In this document: positions 12,517-45,875 of the stretch, piece by piece
Numbering within the stretch: position 1 is the first letter of the stretch
How the letters are laid out: every line of letters starts with the position of its first letter
DNA from: Eleginops maclovinus
Lineage: Eukaryota; Chordata; Actinopteri; Perciformes; Eleginopidae
Length of the DNA stretch: 64,000 nt
Direction: 5' to 3'
Assembly: GCF_036324505.1 (NCBI RefSeq)
Contig: NC_086352.1
Coordinates: 4,909,001-4,973,000, forward strand
Position numbers and translations under genes: made by a program
Notes under the pieces: generated by a model
The model's database searches: none
What the model saw: only the letters and a program-made list of their open reading frames with translations
Told to the model about the DNA's origin: nothing

Positions 12517-14455
12517 CCTGAGACTGAGGACAGTGGAGACTCTTCTGAACCTGAGACTGAGGACAGTGGAGACTCTTCCTAACCTGAGACTGAGGACAGT
12601 GGAGACTCTTCCTAACCTGAGACTGAGGACAGTGGAGACTCTTCTGAACCTGAGACTGAGGACAGTGGAGACTCTTCTGAACCTGAGACTGAGGACAGTG
12701 GAGACTCTTCTGAACCTGAGACTGAGGACAGTGGAGACTCTTCCTAACCTGAGACTGAGGACAGTGGAGACTCTTCTGAACCTGAGACTGAGGACAGTGG
12801 AGACTCTTCCTAACCTGAGACTGAGGACAGTGGAGACCCTTCCTAACCTGAGACTGAGGACAGTGGAGACTCTTCCTAACCTGAGACTGAGGACAGTGGA
12901 GACTCTTCTGAACCTGAGACTGAGGACAGTGGAGACTCTTCTGAACCTGAGACTGAGGACAGTGGAGACTCTTCCTAACCTGAGACTGAGGACAGTGGAG
13001 ACTCTTCCTAACCTGAGACTGAGGACAGTGGAGACTCTTCCTAACCTGAGACTGAGGACAGTGGAGACTCTTTTGAACCTGAGACTGAGGACAGTGGAGA
13101 CTCTTCTGAACCTGGGACTGAGGACAGTGGAGACTCTTCTGAACCTGAGACTGAGGACAGTGGAGACTCTTCCTAACCTGAGACTGAGGACAGTGGAGAC
13201 TCTTCCGAACCTGAGACTGAGGACAGTGGAGACTCTTCCTAACCTGAGACTGAGGACAGTGGAGACTCTTCCTAACCTGAGACTGAGGACAGTGGAGACT
13301 CTTCCTAACCTGAGACTGAGGACAGTGGAGACTCTTCTGAACCTGAGACTGAGGACAGTGGAGACTCTTCTGAACCTGAGACTGAGGACAGTGGAGACTC
13401 TTCTGAACCTGAGACTGAGGACAGTGGAGACTCTTCCTAACCTGAGACTGAGGACAGTGGAGACTCTTCTGAACCTGAGACTGAGGACAGTGGAGACTCT
13501 TCCTAACCTGAGACTGAGGACAGTGGAGACCCTTCCTAACCTGAGACTGAGGACAGTGGAGACTCTTCCTAACCTGAGACTGAGGACAGTGGAGACTCTT
13601 CTGAACCTGAGACTGAGGACAGTGGAGACTCTTCTGAACCTGAGACTGAGGACAGTGGAGACTCTTCCTAACCTGAGACTGAGGACAGTGGAGACTCTTC
13701 CTAACCTGAGACTGAGGACAGTGGAGACTCTTCCTAACCTGAGACTGAGGACAGTGGAGACTCTTCTGAACCTGAGACTGAGGACAGTGGAGACTCTTCC
13801 TAACCTGAGACTGAGGACAGTGGAGACTCTTCCTAACCTGAGACTGAGGACAGTGGAGACTCTTCTGAACCTGAGACTGAGGACAGTGGAGACTCTTCCT
13901 AACCTGAGACTGAGGACAGTGGAGACTCTTTTGAACCTGAGACTGAGGACAGTGGAGACTCTTCTGAACCTGGGACTGAGGACAGTGGAGACTCTTCTGA
14001 ACCTGAGACTGAGGACAGTGGAGACTCTTCCTAACCTGAGACTGAGGACAGTGGAGACTCTTCCGAACCTGAGACTGAGGACAGTGGAGACTCTTCTGAA
14101 CCTGAGACTGAGGACAGTGGAGACTCTTCTGAACCTGAGACTGAGGACAGTGGAGACTCTTCCTAACCTGAGACTGAGGACAGTGGAGACTCTTCCTAAC
14201 CTGAGACTGAGGACAGTGGAGACTCTTCTGAACCTGAGACTGAGGACAGTGGAGACTCTTCTGAACCTGAGACTGAGGACAGTGGAGACTCTTCTGAACC
14301 TGAGACTGAGGACAGTGGAGACTCTTCTGAACCTGAGACTGAGGACAGTGGAGACTCTTCCTAACCTGAGACTGAGGACAGTGGAGACTCTTCTGAACCT
14401 GAGACTGAGGACAGTGGAGACTCTTCTGAACCTGAGACTGAGGACAGTGCTGATG
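12490..14455 (+). repeat. 33-bp minisatellite spanning the zinc-finger gene stop codon
   Basis: About 59 units of 33 bp encoding [11 protein letters not shown]. Units end either TCTTCTGAACCT (open) or TCTTCCTAACCT (in-frame TAA); the first stop-bearing unit ends the protein at 12516. Rare variants recur at fixed distances: TTTTGAACCT at 13071 and 13929 (858 bp, 26 units) and GACCCT at 12835 and 13528 (693 bp, 21 units). This shows higher-order block duplication. The array ends at GAGGACAGTGCTGAT, the same sequence that ends the ancestral repeat block at about 11440. Confidence 0.93.
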
Positions 14456-14841
14456 GTCAGGATTAAACTCTGTGGTAAAGACCCTGTCAGTGTGTAACGT
14501 GATACCTGTGAGTTAAATCTGAATGTGCATCAAAAAACCAACAATTCGTATAACTTTGAATATTCAGATGAGGAAACCTGCCTGACTGTATGAACTCTGT
14601 TGGACAATATTCATGACTCCATGTGACCTCCATCTCTATCAACATACTGTGAGTGGACAACATGTCTAATGTTTGTGTCTTACTGCTTCTCTGATTTATA
14701 CTACAACCACTGGCTGTGGATTTAAGGGCTCAGAGTTTCCTTTTAGACATACAGGAGGATCTTATGTGTTGGATCTGTGTTGGTGATATTCCAGCTAACC
14801 TTTGGTTGTAGTTATTTCATGTCAGTATTTTATGTGACTTG

Positions 14842-14847
14842 ATTAAA
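14842..14847 (+). terminator. Possible polyadenylation signal ATTAAA of the zinc-finger gene
   Basis: ATTAAA about 2.3 kb after the stop codon, in non-repetitive sequence. It is the common variant hexamer; no canonical AATAAA was noted nearer. Confidence 0.35.
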
Positions 14848-14947
14848 TCTTAAATACTTTCTCCTTAAAAAAATCATAATGTTGTAAGTAGAGCTTAAAA
14901 CTGCAAAAAGTAGAAACAGGAGCAAGAGACCAAAAATACGCAATTGA

Positions 14948-15165
14948 TTGAAAACTGAATTTAAGCTGCAGGCTGTTCATCAGCTGGTCAAAAGTTTAAG
15001 ACCACATCTGAAAAAAAACAGAACTCAAAGGTTAGTATTAAGTGGCCCCACAGTTCTTGTTGATAACGTGTTTGATGCGAGTGTTTCCAGGAGGCTGGCT
15101 GGAAAGTTCCTCCATGGCTTCACTAAGGGCTCCCACGGTCTGCAACTGGGAGAGTAAAATAATTT
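14948..15165. mobile_element. Possible Tc1/mariner fragment
   Basis: Contains GTCAAAAGTTTAAGACCAC, typical of fish Tc1-like ends. It may belong with the transposase remnant at 15838-15990, with a LINE copy inserted between them. Weak call. Confidence 0.35.
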
Positions 15166-15189
15166 CCCACCTAATTTCAAACAAATCCC

Positions 15190-15835
15190 AAGGTGTTATT
15201 CAGTAGCGTTAACTCTGGCCCCGCCCCCAGGACCAGCATCCACATGTCTCCGGCTAAGTGTGACTCATTTTTACATTTCTTTATTAGCAAAGTTCAGGAT
15301 GTTAGATTGAACATCATCCTCCATCATTTTCCAGTATCGTACCATTACCAAAATCAAGCCGTTTCTCTCCTCCATTGACCTTTATCTCGTCCTGTTTAGA
15401 ATACTGCGACGCCTTCTATACTGGGTCAGTCATCCCTGTCCCACCTGCAACTGGTCCAGAACGCAGCCAGGCTCCTCACAGGAAAAGGGACCATATTACC
15501 CCCAATCTGGCAGCCAGTGCGCCTCAGAATTGATTTTAAACTTGTCCTGTTTGTGTTTAAAGCCCTAAATGGGCAGTGCCCCTCTTATGTTGCAGACCTC
15601 CTTATCCAGTATTCCAGCTCCAGGCCCCTCAGGTCGACTCACCTGGTTGTCCCACGCTCCAGACGTAAACTCAGGGGCGACCGAGCCTTTTCTATTGCAG
15701 CCCCAAGACTGTGGACCAGCCTCCCCCTCCCTGTCAGATCAGCCCCTCCATTGACTGCTTTAAATGCTATACACACACTTTTATACTATTTGGTGTCTTT
15801 AAATGTGCTTTATTAATAAATAGGATTGATTGATT
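15190..15835 (+). mobile_element. LINE 3' end, internally deleted
   Basis: The plus strand encodes CDSFLHFFISKVQDVR (about 15260-15310), a linker block before the reverse transcriptase. It then jumps to LVQNAARLL-type sequence and to RLRIDFKLVLFVFKALNGQC, RSRRKLRGDRAFS and APRLWTSLP (15440-15760), the usual C-terminus of fish L2/Rex-like ORF2. It ends in short ATTG repeats (15822-15838), a normal 3' end for this class. The whole polymerase core is missing. Confidence 0.8.
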
Positions 15836-15837
15836 GA

Positions 15838-15990
15838 TTATCGACCACTTTTGTGAACTTCCCTTTGCCGTCCAACCCCAAACGTTCTCAATGGGATTAA
15901 GATCAGGGGAACCCACAGGTCCAAAAGAGCGACGTCTTTGATCATATTAACTGTCCAAAAATCTGCCAAATAAACACATTTATAAACAAC
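15838..15990 (-). mobile_element. Tc1 transposase C-terminal remnant
   Basis: The minus strand reads SPDLNPIENVWGW, the hallmark DDE-region motif of Tc1 transposases, with frame breaks around it. Confidence 0.75.
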
Positions 15991-16208
15991 AAACTCATTT
16001 CTTTATAATAACAATTTAAAGAGCAAAAATCTAACCGAGTTCCCGAGTCGCAAAAGTCATCCACAGTGCACGTGACTTTGTTTATGGACACACGTTTGCT
16101 CTTTTTCGTAACAATTCTTAGTTATTAGTTACATTTTCTAAATATCTTTTATATAAAACTGCCAAAATAAAGTAAAAGGGAACGACCCATTTCAGATACT
16201 CTTATGAT

Positions 16209-16214
16209 TTTATT
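16209..16214 (-). terminator. wdr59: Polyadenylation signal of wdr59
   Basis: AATAAA on the minus strand, about 145 bp past the wdr59 stop codon. Confidence 0.7.
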
Positions 16215-16358
16215 TTGAACTTAAATTAGAAGACATCAGATACTCCAATTCAGCAGAAGGTGTGTTTGTTTCCGTCCCGGGGCCTCCCTGTGCTGTCAGA
16301 AAGTTCCTCCCTGCAGGATGGGGTGCATTTGTTTCCGTCCCGGGTCGTCCCTGTGCTG

Positions 16359-31855
<15,497 letters not shown>

Positions 31856-32647
31856 CTCTCCTTCTTCTACCGTCAACAACCCATCACGTGATTCAAATGT
31901 CACGTGGGGCCGCGTTCAAGGTCCCCGGGAGATAAAGATTGGTCAAAACAATTCATGAGAAATAAGATGATTCTGTTTACAAATTAAAAATAAATACATA
32001 ATAATAAATAACAGTAATAATAATAAAAACAACAGTAATAATATCAATATTGATCATGTAAACATCGAGTGAATAACAATGCATCTATCATTGTCATGTT
32101 CATGCTATTATATTTAATTTGTATTGTATGTTCATATGTTATTTAATAATCAAATTAATGCAACTAATAATATGAATAGTAACGATAATGATGATAATCA
32201 TATTTGTATTATTTATTTATGATTGATTGAAAAAGCACCTATTATTGTTTTTATTTGATTTGTGCTGCTGTATTTAATAATCAAATAATCGATAATAATA
32301 ATAATACTATTAATAATAATGATATTATCAATTTATTTTTGAGTGATTGAAAATTGAAACATATACTCTCATGTTTATTTATTTTTATATTTATTTATTA
32401 AAAATCAAATTGGAAAAGAATAGACATTATTTTTATTTTTACCATATTATCATCCTTATTTAATAATGTTTTCTTAGATTTAAAGTATATTTTTTGACAA
32501 TGAACACAATAAGAAATATTACGTTTATATCAGTAAAAACATTTAAACAGTTCTTTTTGATAAATCTCCGAAAGTTAGAGAGTTCCTGAACGCATCAAGT
32601 TTCCTCTCTTCTGATTGGTCGGCCCTGTCCGGCGTCACAGATCCAAG
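31856..32647. promoter_or_regulatory. Divergent promoter region of wdr59 and nob1
   Basis: About 790 bp separate the two start codons, which face away from each other. Two CACGTG boxes lie 11 bp apart near wdr59 (31885-31890, within ATCACGTGAT, and 31901-31906, within GTCACGTGG). Near nob1 there is ATTGGTC (an inverted CCAAT box, about 32614). The middle is AT-rich. No TATA box was identified. Confidence 0.65.
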
Positions 32648-39206
<6,559 letters not shown>

Positions 39207-40039
39207 GAGACACCGGGCTGCACATTTAATTAATGGGCCCAAACACCACTGCACATCTGGGACATTAGAGGGCTGGGCGATGGATGCTATAACCATTTGA
39301 CTTAATATCCGGTTATACTTTGGATATGGTAATGTCTTAAAGTCAGTCATTTCACATAAATGATCATTCATCCCGAAACTCAGCGTGTTAATATTCTCTT
39401 AAGGCACTAAAAACCTATTCATTGGCAATATCACAATGTGTCTCAGGAATTACGTTTTCATTATTTTCAAATATTAACTACATAAAGTGGTTAAATAATC
39501 TATAGTTATATATTGCTTCATTATACTACCATATATAATAGAAATCATGGCTGCAGGATATGAAGTCAGATATCGTGATCATTTTTGAGAGAATACTTCA
39601 AATCCAAAACGGTTGGATAACCCCATTATCAGATGTAGTGGCTAAAGGGTAATTGATAACAAGGCAATAACAGTCTAGAGAATGACATGCTATAACTGTC
39701 ATTTAGTTTAAAACCAGGAGAAGACGTGGATGTTATCAGAAACCTATGAGTTGATGTGTTATAAATAGTGCCCAGCCTGGTTGCGGGTAAAGAGTGTGCT
39801 ACAGAGCCAGGGGAGCTGGGTATATGAAACAAGAAGGTCACAAGTTTGTTAGAAACACGTATTTTTGTCAGGGAACCGAATAATCTAAATTATATATTTT
39901 AACCCCCCCCCCCCCCCCGGCTCTGTGATGTATTTTTAAACCCTAATAAGCGGTTCTGCATGTTCAGTATAACACAGTAAAGCATGCGACCTGCAGAACG
40001 GCCCGGTACCAGCAACAGAAACATGATCCATTCTACACC

Positions 40040-40045
40040 AATAAA
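40040..40045 (+). terminator. nob1: Polyadenylation signal of nob1
   Basis: AATAAA about 830 bp after the stop codon. The 3' untranslated region contains a C run at 39902-39918. Confidence 0.7.
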
Positions 40046-40142
40046 GGTTCCAACTGCATCTGATGCTGAGCTTCTCCTTTGTGTCCACGCTTTGATACTT
40101 CAATCCCAGGGAGGAACTTTTGGAGAAGTCTGTCTGTTTTTA

Positions 40143-40770
40143 TGCTAAGCTAGGCTAACAGTTTCCCCCTGATTTCAGCCTTTGTGCTAAGCTAGGCTAA
40201 CAGTTTCCCCCTGGTACCAGCCTTTGTGCTAAGCTAGGCTAACAGTTTCCCCCTGATTCCAGCCTTTGTGCTAAGCTAGGCTAACAGTTTCCCCCCGATT
40301 TCAGCCTTTGTGCTAAGCTAGGCTAACAGTTTCCCCCTGGTACCAGCCTTTGTGCTAAGCTAGGCTAACAGTTTCCCCCTGATTCCAGCCTTTGTGCTAA
40401 GCTAGGCTAACAGTTTCCCCCTGGTACCAGCCTTTGTGCTAAGCTAGGCTAACAGTTTCCCCGATTTCAGCCTTTGTGCTAAGCTAGGCTAACAGTTTCC
40501 CCCTGATTCCAGCCTTTGTGCTAAGCTAGGCTAACAGTTTCCCCCCGATTTCAGCCTTTGTGCTAAGCTAGGCTAACAGTTTCCCCCTGGTACCAGCCTT
40601 TGTGCTAAGCTAGGCTAACAGTTTCCCCCTAAGCTAGGCTAACAGTTTCCCCCTGGTACCAGCCTTTGTGCTAAGCTAGGCTAACAGTTTCCCCCTGATT
40701 CCAGCCTTTGTGCTAAGCTAGGCTAACAGTTTCCCCCTGATTCCAGCCTGTGTGCTAAGCTAGGCTAACA
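40143..40770. repeat. 42-bp minisatellite between nob1 and cog8
   Basis: About 15 units containing TGTGCTAAGCTAGGCTAAC and AGTTTCCCCCTGATTCCAG. Two alternating forms, GATTCCAG/GATTTCAG and GGTACCAG, follow a partly regular order; one unit is truncated at 40620-40640. Confidence 0.94.
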
Positions 40771-41222
40771 ATAATAAGACAGAAGTACGAGTCCTCAGGC
40801 TGTGAGTTATTGCCTTTTTTTTTTTTACTTGTTTGAAAGTGTGAACACCTGCTGAGGATAAATCCAGTCAGCTAGGTTTCCAAAACCCTCCAAACAGAAT
40901 ATAATCATGAAAATGTACAAATAAATTGCATTGAGAATAATTTGGTCATTCATTACTCGTTAAAGTCACATCTTTTATCCAAACACCAACTTCACACCTC
41001 AGCCAAAAGAAAAACACTTTATAAAAATATCTCAAGATGATCTGGAACTTCAGGGCAGGTGCATAAAAAGAGGAAAACAGACTCCCCGTTACCTTAAATA
41101 AGAGTCTTTCATTTCCAATAAATCATTCAAATGTCCCGTCACCACAGCAGGAAGTGATTCGTCTCCGAGTTCCTCCCGGCTGGAGATTATTATTATTATA
41201 CGAGTGATTTAAGTCATCGCCG
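40771..41222. other. 3' intergenic space between nob1 and cog8
   Basis: Tail-to-tail gene ends. No gene seen and no canonical AATAAA for cog8 on the minus strand; TATAAA-like and AATAAT-like hexamers only. The cog8 3' end is therefore unassigned. Confidence 0.5.
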
Positions 41223-42879
41223 TCACTCCAGAGAAAAGCTTTCGTCCTGATACTCAGCATCTCCCGTTTCCTCTCCCTGCGTCTCCACTTCCTCTCCCTG
41301 CGTCTCCACTTCCTCTCCCTGCGTCTCCACTTCCTGCTGCGGTGTCTCCACTTCCTCTCCCTGCGTCTCCACTTCCTCTTGCTGCATCTCCACTTCCTGC
41401 TGCGGTGTCTCCACTTCCTCTCCCTGCGTCCCCAACGTGAGGCCGCTGAGTTCGGGAGCGATATCGGAGGAGATGTCTGGGAGTTGGCTCTCCGGCAGCG
41501 GCTCGGTGAGCGGCAGCAGGAAGCTGAGAGGCTGCAGGACGTCAGCGAGGTCGATGCTTCCCAGACTACCGAACCTGTGCAGCTGAGAGACGGGCACTCC
41601 TGCAGAGAGACAGTCACACCTCGTCAGTAACAGACTGTGGAGTTTATTCAAGCTGCTGTGAGATACGAACAGTTCCTAAAGTATCATAAAGCCAACATGT
41701 GAGTGTGTTGTGATATCTAACAGGAGATGTGATTGGACGTCCTCCTCACCCAGGATGAGGGCGATCTGAGCGGGGGGGAAGAGCAGCTGCAGGCAGCGGT
41801 TGATGAAGGGCAGCAGACTCTCGGCGTAGGAGCAGCAGAACGACAGGAAGAGGTCCTTCTCTCGCCCGCTGAACGCCGACTCCTCCGCACGGTGGAACAA
41901 CAACACCTGCCGCGTCACCTGACAGGAAGTAAACACATCACGGTTAACACAACAACAACACCACCTGACAGGAAGTAAACACATCACGGTTAACACAACA
42001 ACACCTGACAGGAAGTAAACACATCACGGTTAACACAACAACAACACCACCTGACAGGAAGTAAACACATCACGGTTATCACAACAACAACACCTGACAG
42101 GAAGTAAACACATCACGGTTAACACAACAACAACACCACCTGACAGGAAGTAAACACATCACGGTTATCACAACAACAACACCTGACAGGAAGTAAACAC
42201 ATCACGGTTAACACAACAACAACACCACCTGACAGGAAGTAAACACATCACGGTTAACACAACAACAACACCACCTGACAGGAAGTAAACACATCACGGT
42301 TAACACAGCAACAACACCTGACAGGAAGTAAACACATCACGGTTATCACAACAACAACACCTGACAGGAAGTAAACACATCACGGTTATCACAACAACAA
42401 CAGCTGACAGGAAACAGGAAGTGGGACTCACGGTGCTCATGGCGTCCTGCAGGCAGGCACTGACGTCCTGAGCCAGGCCGATGGGGCAGCACAGCCTCAG
42501 GTCGTTGAAGGCGCTCAGGAAGTTGTTGAGGAGGCAGGCCAGCGGCGTGAAGTCCAGCAGGGACATAGGGGGCTGCAGGGTGCCGGGCTGGGGGGTCTGC
42601 TGCGGGGGGATGGAGCCCCCCAGCACGGAGGGCATGGAGATCAGGGTGTAGACGTTCATGTCCTCCTTGAACCGCTCCACCGCCTCCGACACGGCGCTGC
42701 GGAACGTCTCCGCTGCCGTGCGCTGGAACAGGGGGGCCAACTGGCCGCGGAAGTCCGCCCCCACCCGGCTGAAGGACAAGCCGAAGTACATGCACTGCCC
42801 CAGCAGGGAGTCCAGGCGCCCCCCCACCTGACAAACATCAAGAACATTAGAACCAAACATGCCGTCAGATAGAGGGGGT

Positions 42880-42927
<48 letters not shown>

Positions 42928-43656
42928 CACACTCAGAGCTCACTGACCCCCCGCTGCAGGTCCCTCTCCAGCGTCTGCAGGAACTCGGACACCTTCTGCA
43001 CCACCCAGCCGTGGAAGATGGCCGCCTCGTTCACCTGGCTGGTGGGCAGCGGGTCGTCGTCGGAGAAGACGGCGCGGTATTGCGTGATGATGTCGAACAG
43101 GTGCACGCGGCACGCCTCGATAGTCTTGGTGACGTGGAAGTAGGGGTCGTCATCGGGCACGGCGGCGAGGATGGAGCTCAGCCAGGAGCCTCGGGCCTGC
43201 AGGAACTTCACCCGGAGCTCCGCCTCCGTGAACACGTCCATGCGCCGCAGGTAGCCAATCACACGCAGGCAGACGGGCAGCTGGGAGTTACTGCGCAGCT
43301 GCTGCAGGAGCTGGTTCAGCATCAGAGAGGTGGACTGACGCACCTCACGCACGATTCCCTGAGGGACGGGAAGTACATGACATGAGAATAGATCAGAGAA
43401 TTTGGTGCTTTACTCCGAGTCATCCAGGTGTTTGAGGCGCTATCTCACCTGGATGACGGGCAGAGACGAGTGTTTCCTATCCAGCCTCTTCACGTACGCT
43501 GCCAGCTCCAGAGCCTCCTCGTAGTATCCGTTACGGACGCAGGTGTCCATGAGCTGAGGGATCTCCAGGATCTCCAGGATCTCCGTGTGCCGGTTCAGCG
43601 TCAGGCTGTTCATCCGCCGGCTCGACCCGATCTCCTCTGCCTCCTTCATGAAGCCC

Positions 43657-43753
<97 letters not shown>

Positions 43754-44635
43754 AACACTGCCTGTAAATAAAAACGCTGTGCAATTCAAACTTTCGATTC
43801 ACTTCACTGCGTTTACAATCTGCACATTAGATAAGCACTGGTTGTTGTTTACTGGTTAGTTACTGGTCTCTAATCTGCCCCTCCAGGCAGCTTGCTGATC
43901 AGCCGGTTCTCTCTAGTTACTGGTTGTTAGTGATGGTTTTTGTTAGTTAAGACTGGTTGCTGGTTGTTAGTTACTGGTTCTTGGTTGTCACTGGTTAGTT
44001 ATTGGTTGTTACTGGTTATTGGCTGTCACTGGTTAGTTATTGGTTGTAACTGGTTAGCTATTGGTTGTTAATGGTTGTCACTGGTTGTTACTAGTTAGTT
44101 ACTGGTTATTGGTTGTTAGTTACTGGTTGTCACTGGTTAGTTATTGGTTGTCACTGGTTAGTTATTGGTTGTCACTGGTTAGTTACTGGTTGTCACTGGT
44201 TAGTTATTGGTTGTCACTGGTTGTCACTGGTTAGTTACTGGTTGTCACTGGTTGTCACTGGTTGTCACTGGTTGTCACTGGTTAGTTATTGGTTGTCACT
44301 GGTTAGTTACTGGTTGTCACTAACCTGCATCTCTCCCCCAGCCCGGGCAGCTTGCTGATCAGCCGGTTCACACTGCCCTCCACCCGGCTGAAGTCCCGGT
44401 AGATGAGCTCCGTGCAGTCAGCGGTCCGGATGAAGGTCTGGTAGTTCCTGAAGGCCAGCTCCCGGGTCTGCTGGAGGATCAGAGCCCGGTCCTCTTGCAG
44501 ACGCTCCGGCTCCCGGACCAGCTGCTCCAGCCTCAGGGAGCTCAGCTCGGAAAGATAGGAGTTGCAGTCAGGGGAGAAGCGGTCCTTAAAGATGGAGGCC
44601 AGGAGACTCTCGTCCTCCACGTCCACCGCCGCCAT
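41223..44635 (-). CDS. cog8: COG8, conserved oligomeric Golgi complex subunit 8 (6 exons)
   Basis: Subunit of lobe B of the COG tether, which guides retrograde vesicles within the Golgi. Exons: 44325-44635, 43449-43656, 42948-43358, 42432-42827, 41750-41918, 41223-41599. Phases agree and give 623 aa, against 612 in human. Family motifs in order: [12 protein letters not shown] near the N-terminus, [87 protein letters not shown] and [18 protein letters not shown]. The C-terminal tail after PELSGLTLG is a coding tandem repeat of 7- or 8-residue units (EEVETQG and QEVETPQ types) and is likely length-variable. Intron 4 is almost entirely a minisatellite. The gene is head-to-head with katnb1. Confidence 0.96.
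41264..41425 (-). repeat. cog8: Coding minisatellite in the cog8 last exon
   Basis: Units of 21 to 24 bp (CTTCCTCTCCCTGCGTCTCCA on the plus strand) encode EEVETQG-type repeats in frame. Unit lengths are all multiples of three, so changes in copy number keep the frame. Confidence 0.9.
41915..42425 (-). repeat. 45-bp minisatellite filling cog8 intron 4
   Basis: About 11 units containing CACCTGACAGGAAGTAAACA and CATCACGGTTAACAC on the plus strand. Each unit reproduces the exon 5 acceptor in gene sense (TTTACTTCCTGTCAG|GTG), so the intron holds about ten extra copies of its own 3' splice site. Confidence 0.94.
43658..43751. repeat. (AC)n microsatellite in cog8 intron 1
   Basis: Reads (GT)n on the gene strand and runs into the exon 2 acceptor GTGTAG. 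Confidence 0.97.
43875..43912 (-). repeat. Relic copy of the cog8 exon 1 end
   Basis: GGCAGCTTGCTGATCAGCCG plus GTTC (43886-43909) is identical to 44345-44368 inside exon 1, but the flanking donor has decayed. It lies at the far side of the repeat array that separates the two copies. Confidence 0.85.
43913..44322. repeat. TTGGTTGTCACTGGTTAGTTA-type minisatellite in cog8 intron 1
   Basis: Irregular array of 11- and 22-bp units built from CTGGTTGTCA and CTGGTTAGTTA, running up to the exon 1 donor (44324). Confidence 0.92.
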
Positions 44636-44704
44636 GTTTGTTTATAGTGTCCTTCTTCTTCTGGCGGTCTAATAGCGGGTGACAAACAGCGTGACGGTGC
44701 ATTA

Positions 44705-44718
44705 GCGCCACCTGCTGG
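44705..44718 (-). promoter_or_regulatory. CTCF-like motif upstream of cog8
   Basis: The minus strand reads CCAGCAGGTGGCGC, a full match to the CTCF core consensus, about 70 bp upstream of the cog8 ATG. Motif match only. Confidence 0.45.
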
Positions 44719-45530
44719 AGGGGGTGTGGACCGGAATGATCAAAATATACACACCAGTATGTTTTGATCTAATTGAGCCATAGTGCACTGGAAACAAAAC
44801 TACTGGAAACCCAAATAGATAAGATATATAGAAATACAAACATTTAACATATTTCTCACTCATTTCTTATGTTTCCTTTTTTTAAATATACAAAACTGAT
44901 TTAGTCACAGCACAATGAAAAACCCCCTCAAATAGATAGTCCCACAGAGGGGAAATATGCATTATTACTGCAGAAAGAGCCAGAGACAGCTTAATGTTTC
45001 ACACACATACTAAATATATATACAGGAATCACACAATTTACCAAATACACAAAAATAAATGTATAGTATATATACAGTATATATTTTACTGTACTCAGTT
45101 TCTTACATATGTGTGTTTTGTATAAAACAGCTTTAAGTGACTTAAAGCTGAGTAATAATAATTATAATAATACTTGTTATTTATATGGTGGTTTTCCTGG
45201 GGCTCAATGCGCTTTACAAGCAAGTAAAGAAAAATAACAACAAAAGTCAAAAGTGCTTAACCAGTGAAAGAGGTGTGAGAGGACTGGAGTGTGGATCAAC
45301 ACGGTCCAACCCTACATCCATAATGTAATCCCTGTCCTAATACCAAATTAAATATTTCCAATTCATATATTTTATTGATTAATAAGATGTCATTCGGAGA
45401 AAGTTCCTTTGGTTGGCCCTTGTTTTTAAAAACATGAAGTGAATAATAATAGATGAGGAACTGGGGTGGTCTAAGGGTCTTCGGGGTCCCCCTTCTCTTT
45501 TGATTAGTTGTTTCTCAAACATAAAAATGT
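44719..45530. promoter_or_regulatory. Intergenic space between divergent cog8 and katnb1
   Basis: AT-rich, no gene seen. 45150-45230 (AATACTTGTTATTTATATGG, GCTTTACAAGCAAG) resembles a common fish interspersed repeat and is loosely matched by 49650-49710. Confidence 0.45.
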
Positions 45531-45534
45531 TCCA

Positions 45535-45685
45535 GCGGAAATGTGTTTACGTGATGACGTCACCGGAATTGACGCCAGTTTGTTGCTAAGCTGCAGCGGA
45601 GCAGCGACCGTTCAACAAGGGAGCGAGACAGTTTACGGTTTAACGGTGTCCGGTCTCGCAGAGGATCACCGACAGACAGACGGAG
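45535..45685 (+). other. katnb1: Probable non-coding first exon of katnb1 with CRE and ETS sites
   Basis: GC-richer block ending at a donor GAG|GTAAAC (45685). It contains a perfect palindromic CRE, TGACGTCA (45555-45562), followed by CCGGAA (45563-45568), typical of housekeeping promoters. The transcription start is not determined, so the left boundary is approximate. Confidence 0.5.
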
Positions 45686-45875
45686 GTAAACGGACCGCTC
45701 AGTCATTTCTAACGGATCAGATATCAACTGGTGTTAGCTTAGCGTTCATTAGACCTGCTAACTGACAGCTAGCCTTGAAGCTAACGATAACGACTGTAAG
45801 TCACCCGGATGTAAGGCTAACTAGCTCGGGTTAAAGTTTGTTTATCAACTTTATTCTGCAGGATTTCACTACGAA

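Noticed and set aside
12206..14497. A 763-codon frame of [13 protein letters not shown] repeats overlapping the zinc-finger gene in another frame
   Set aside because: It is the shifted frame of the 33-bp coding array; it stays open only because the unit length is a multiple of three and it begins inside the finger exon.
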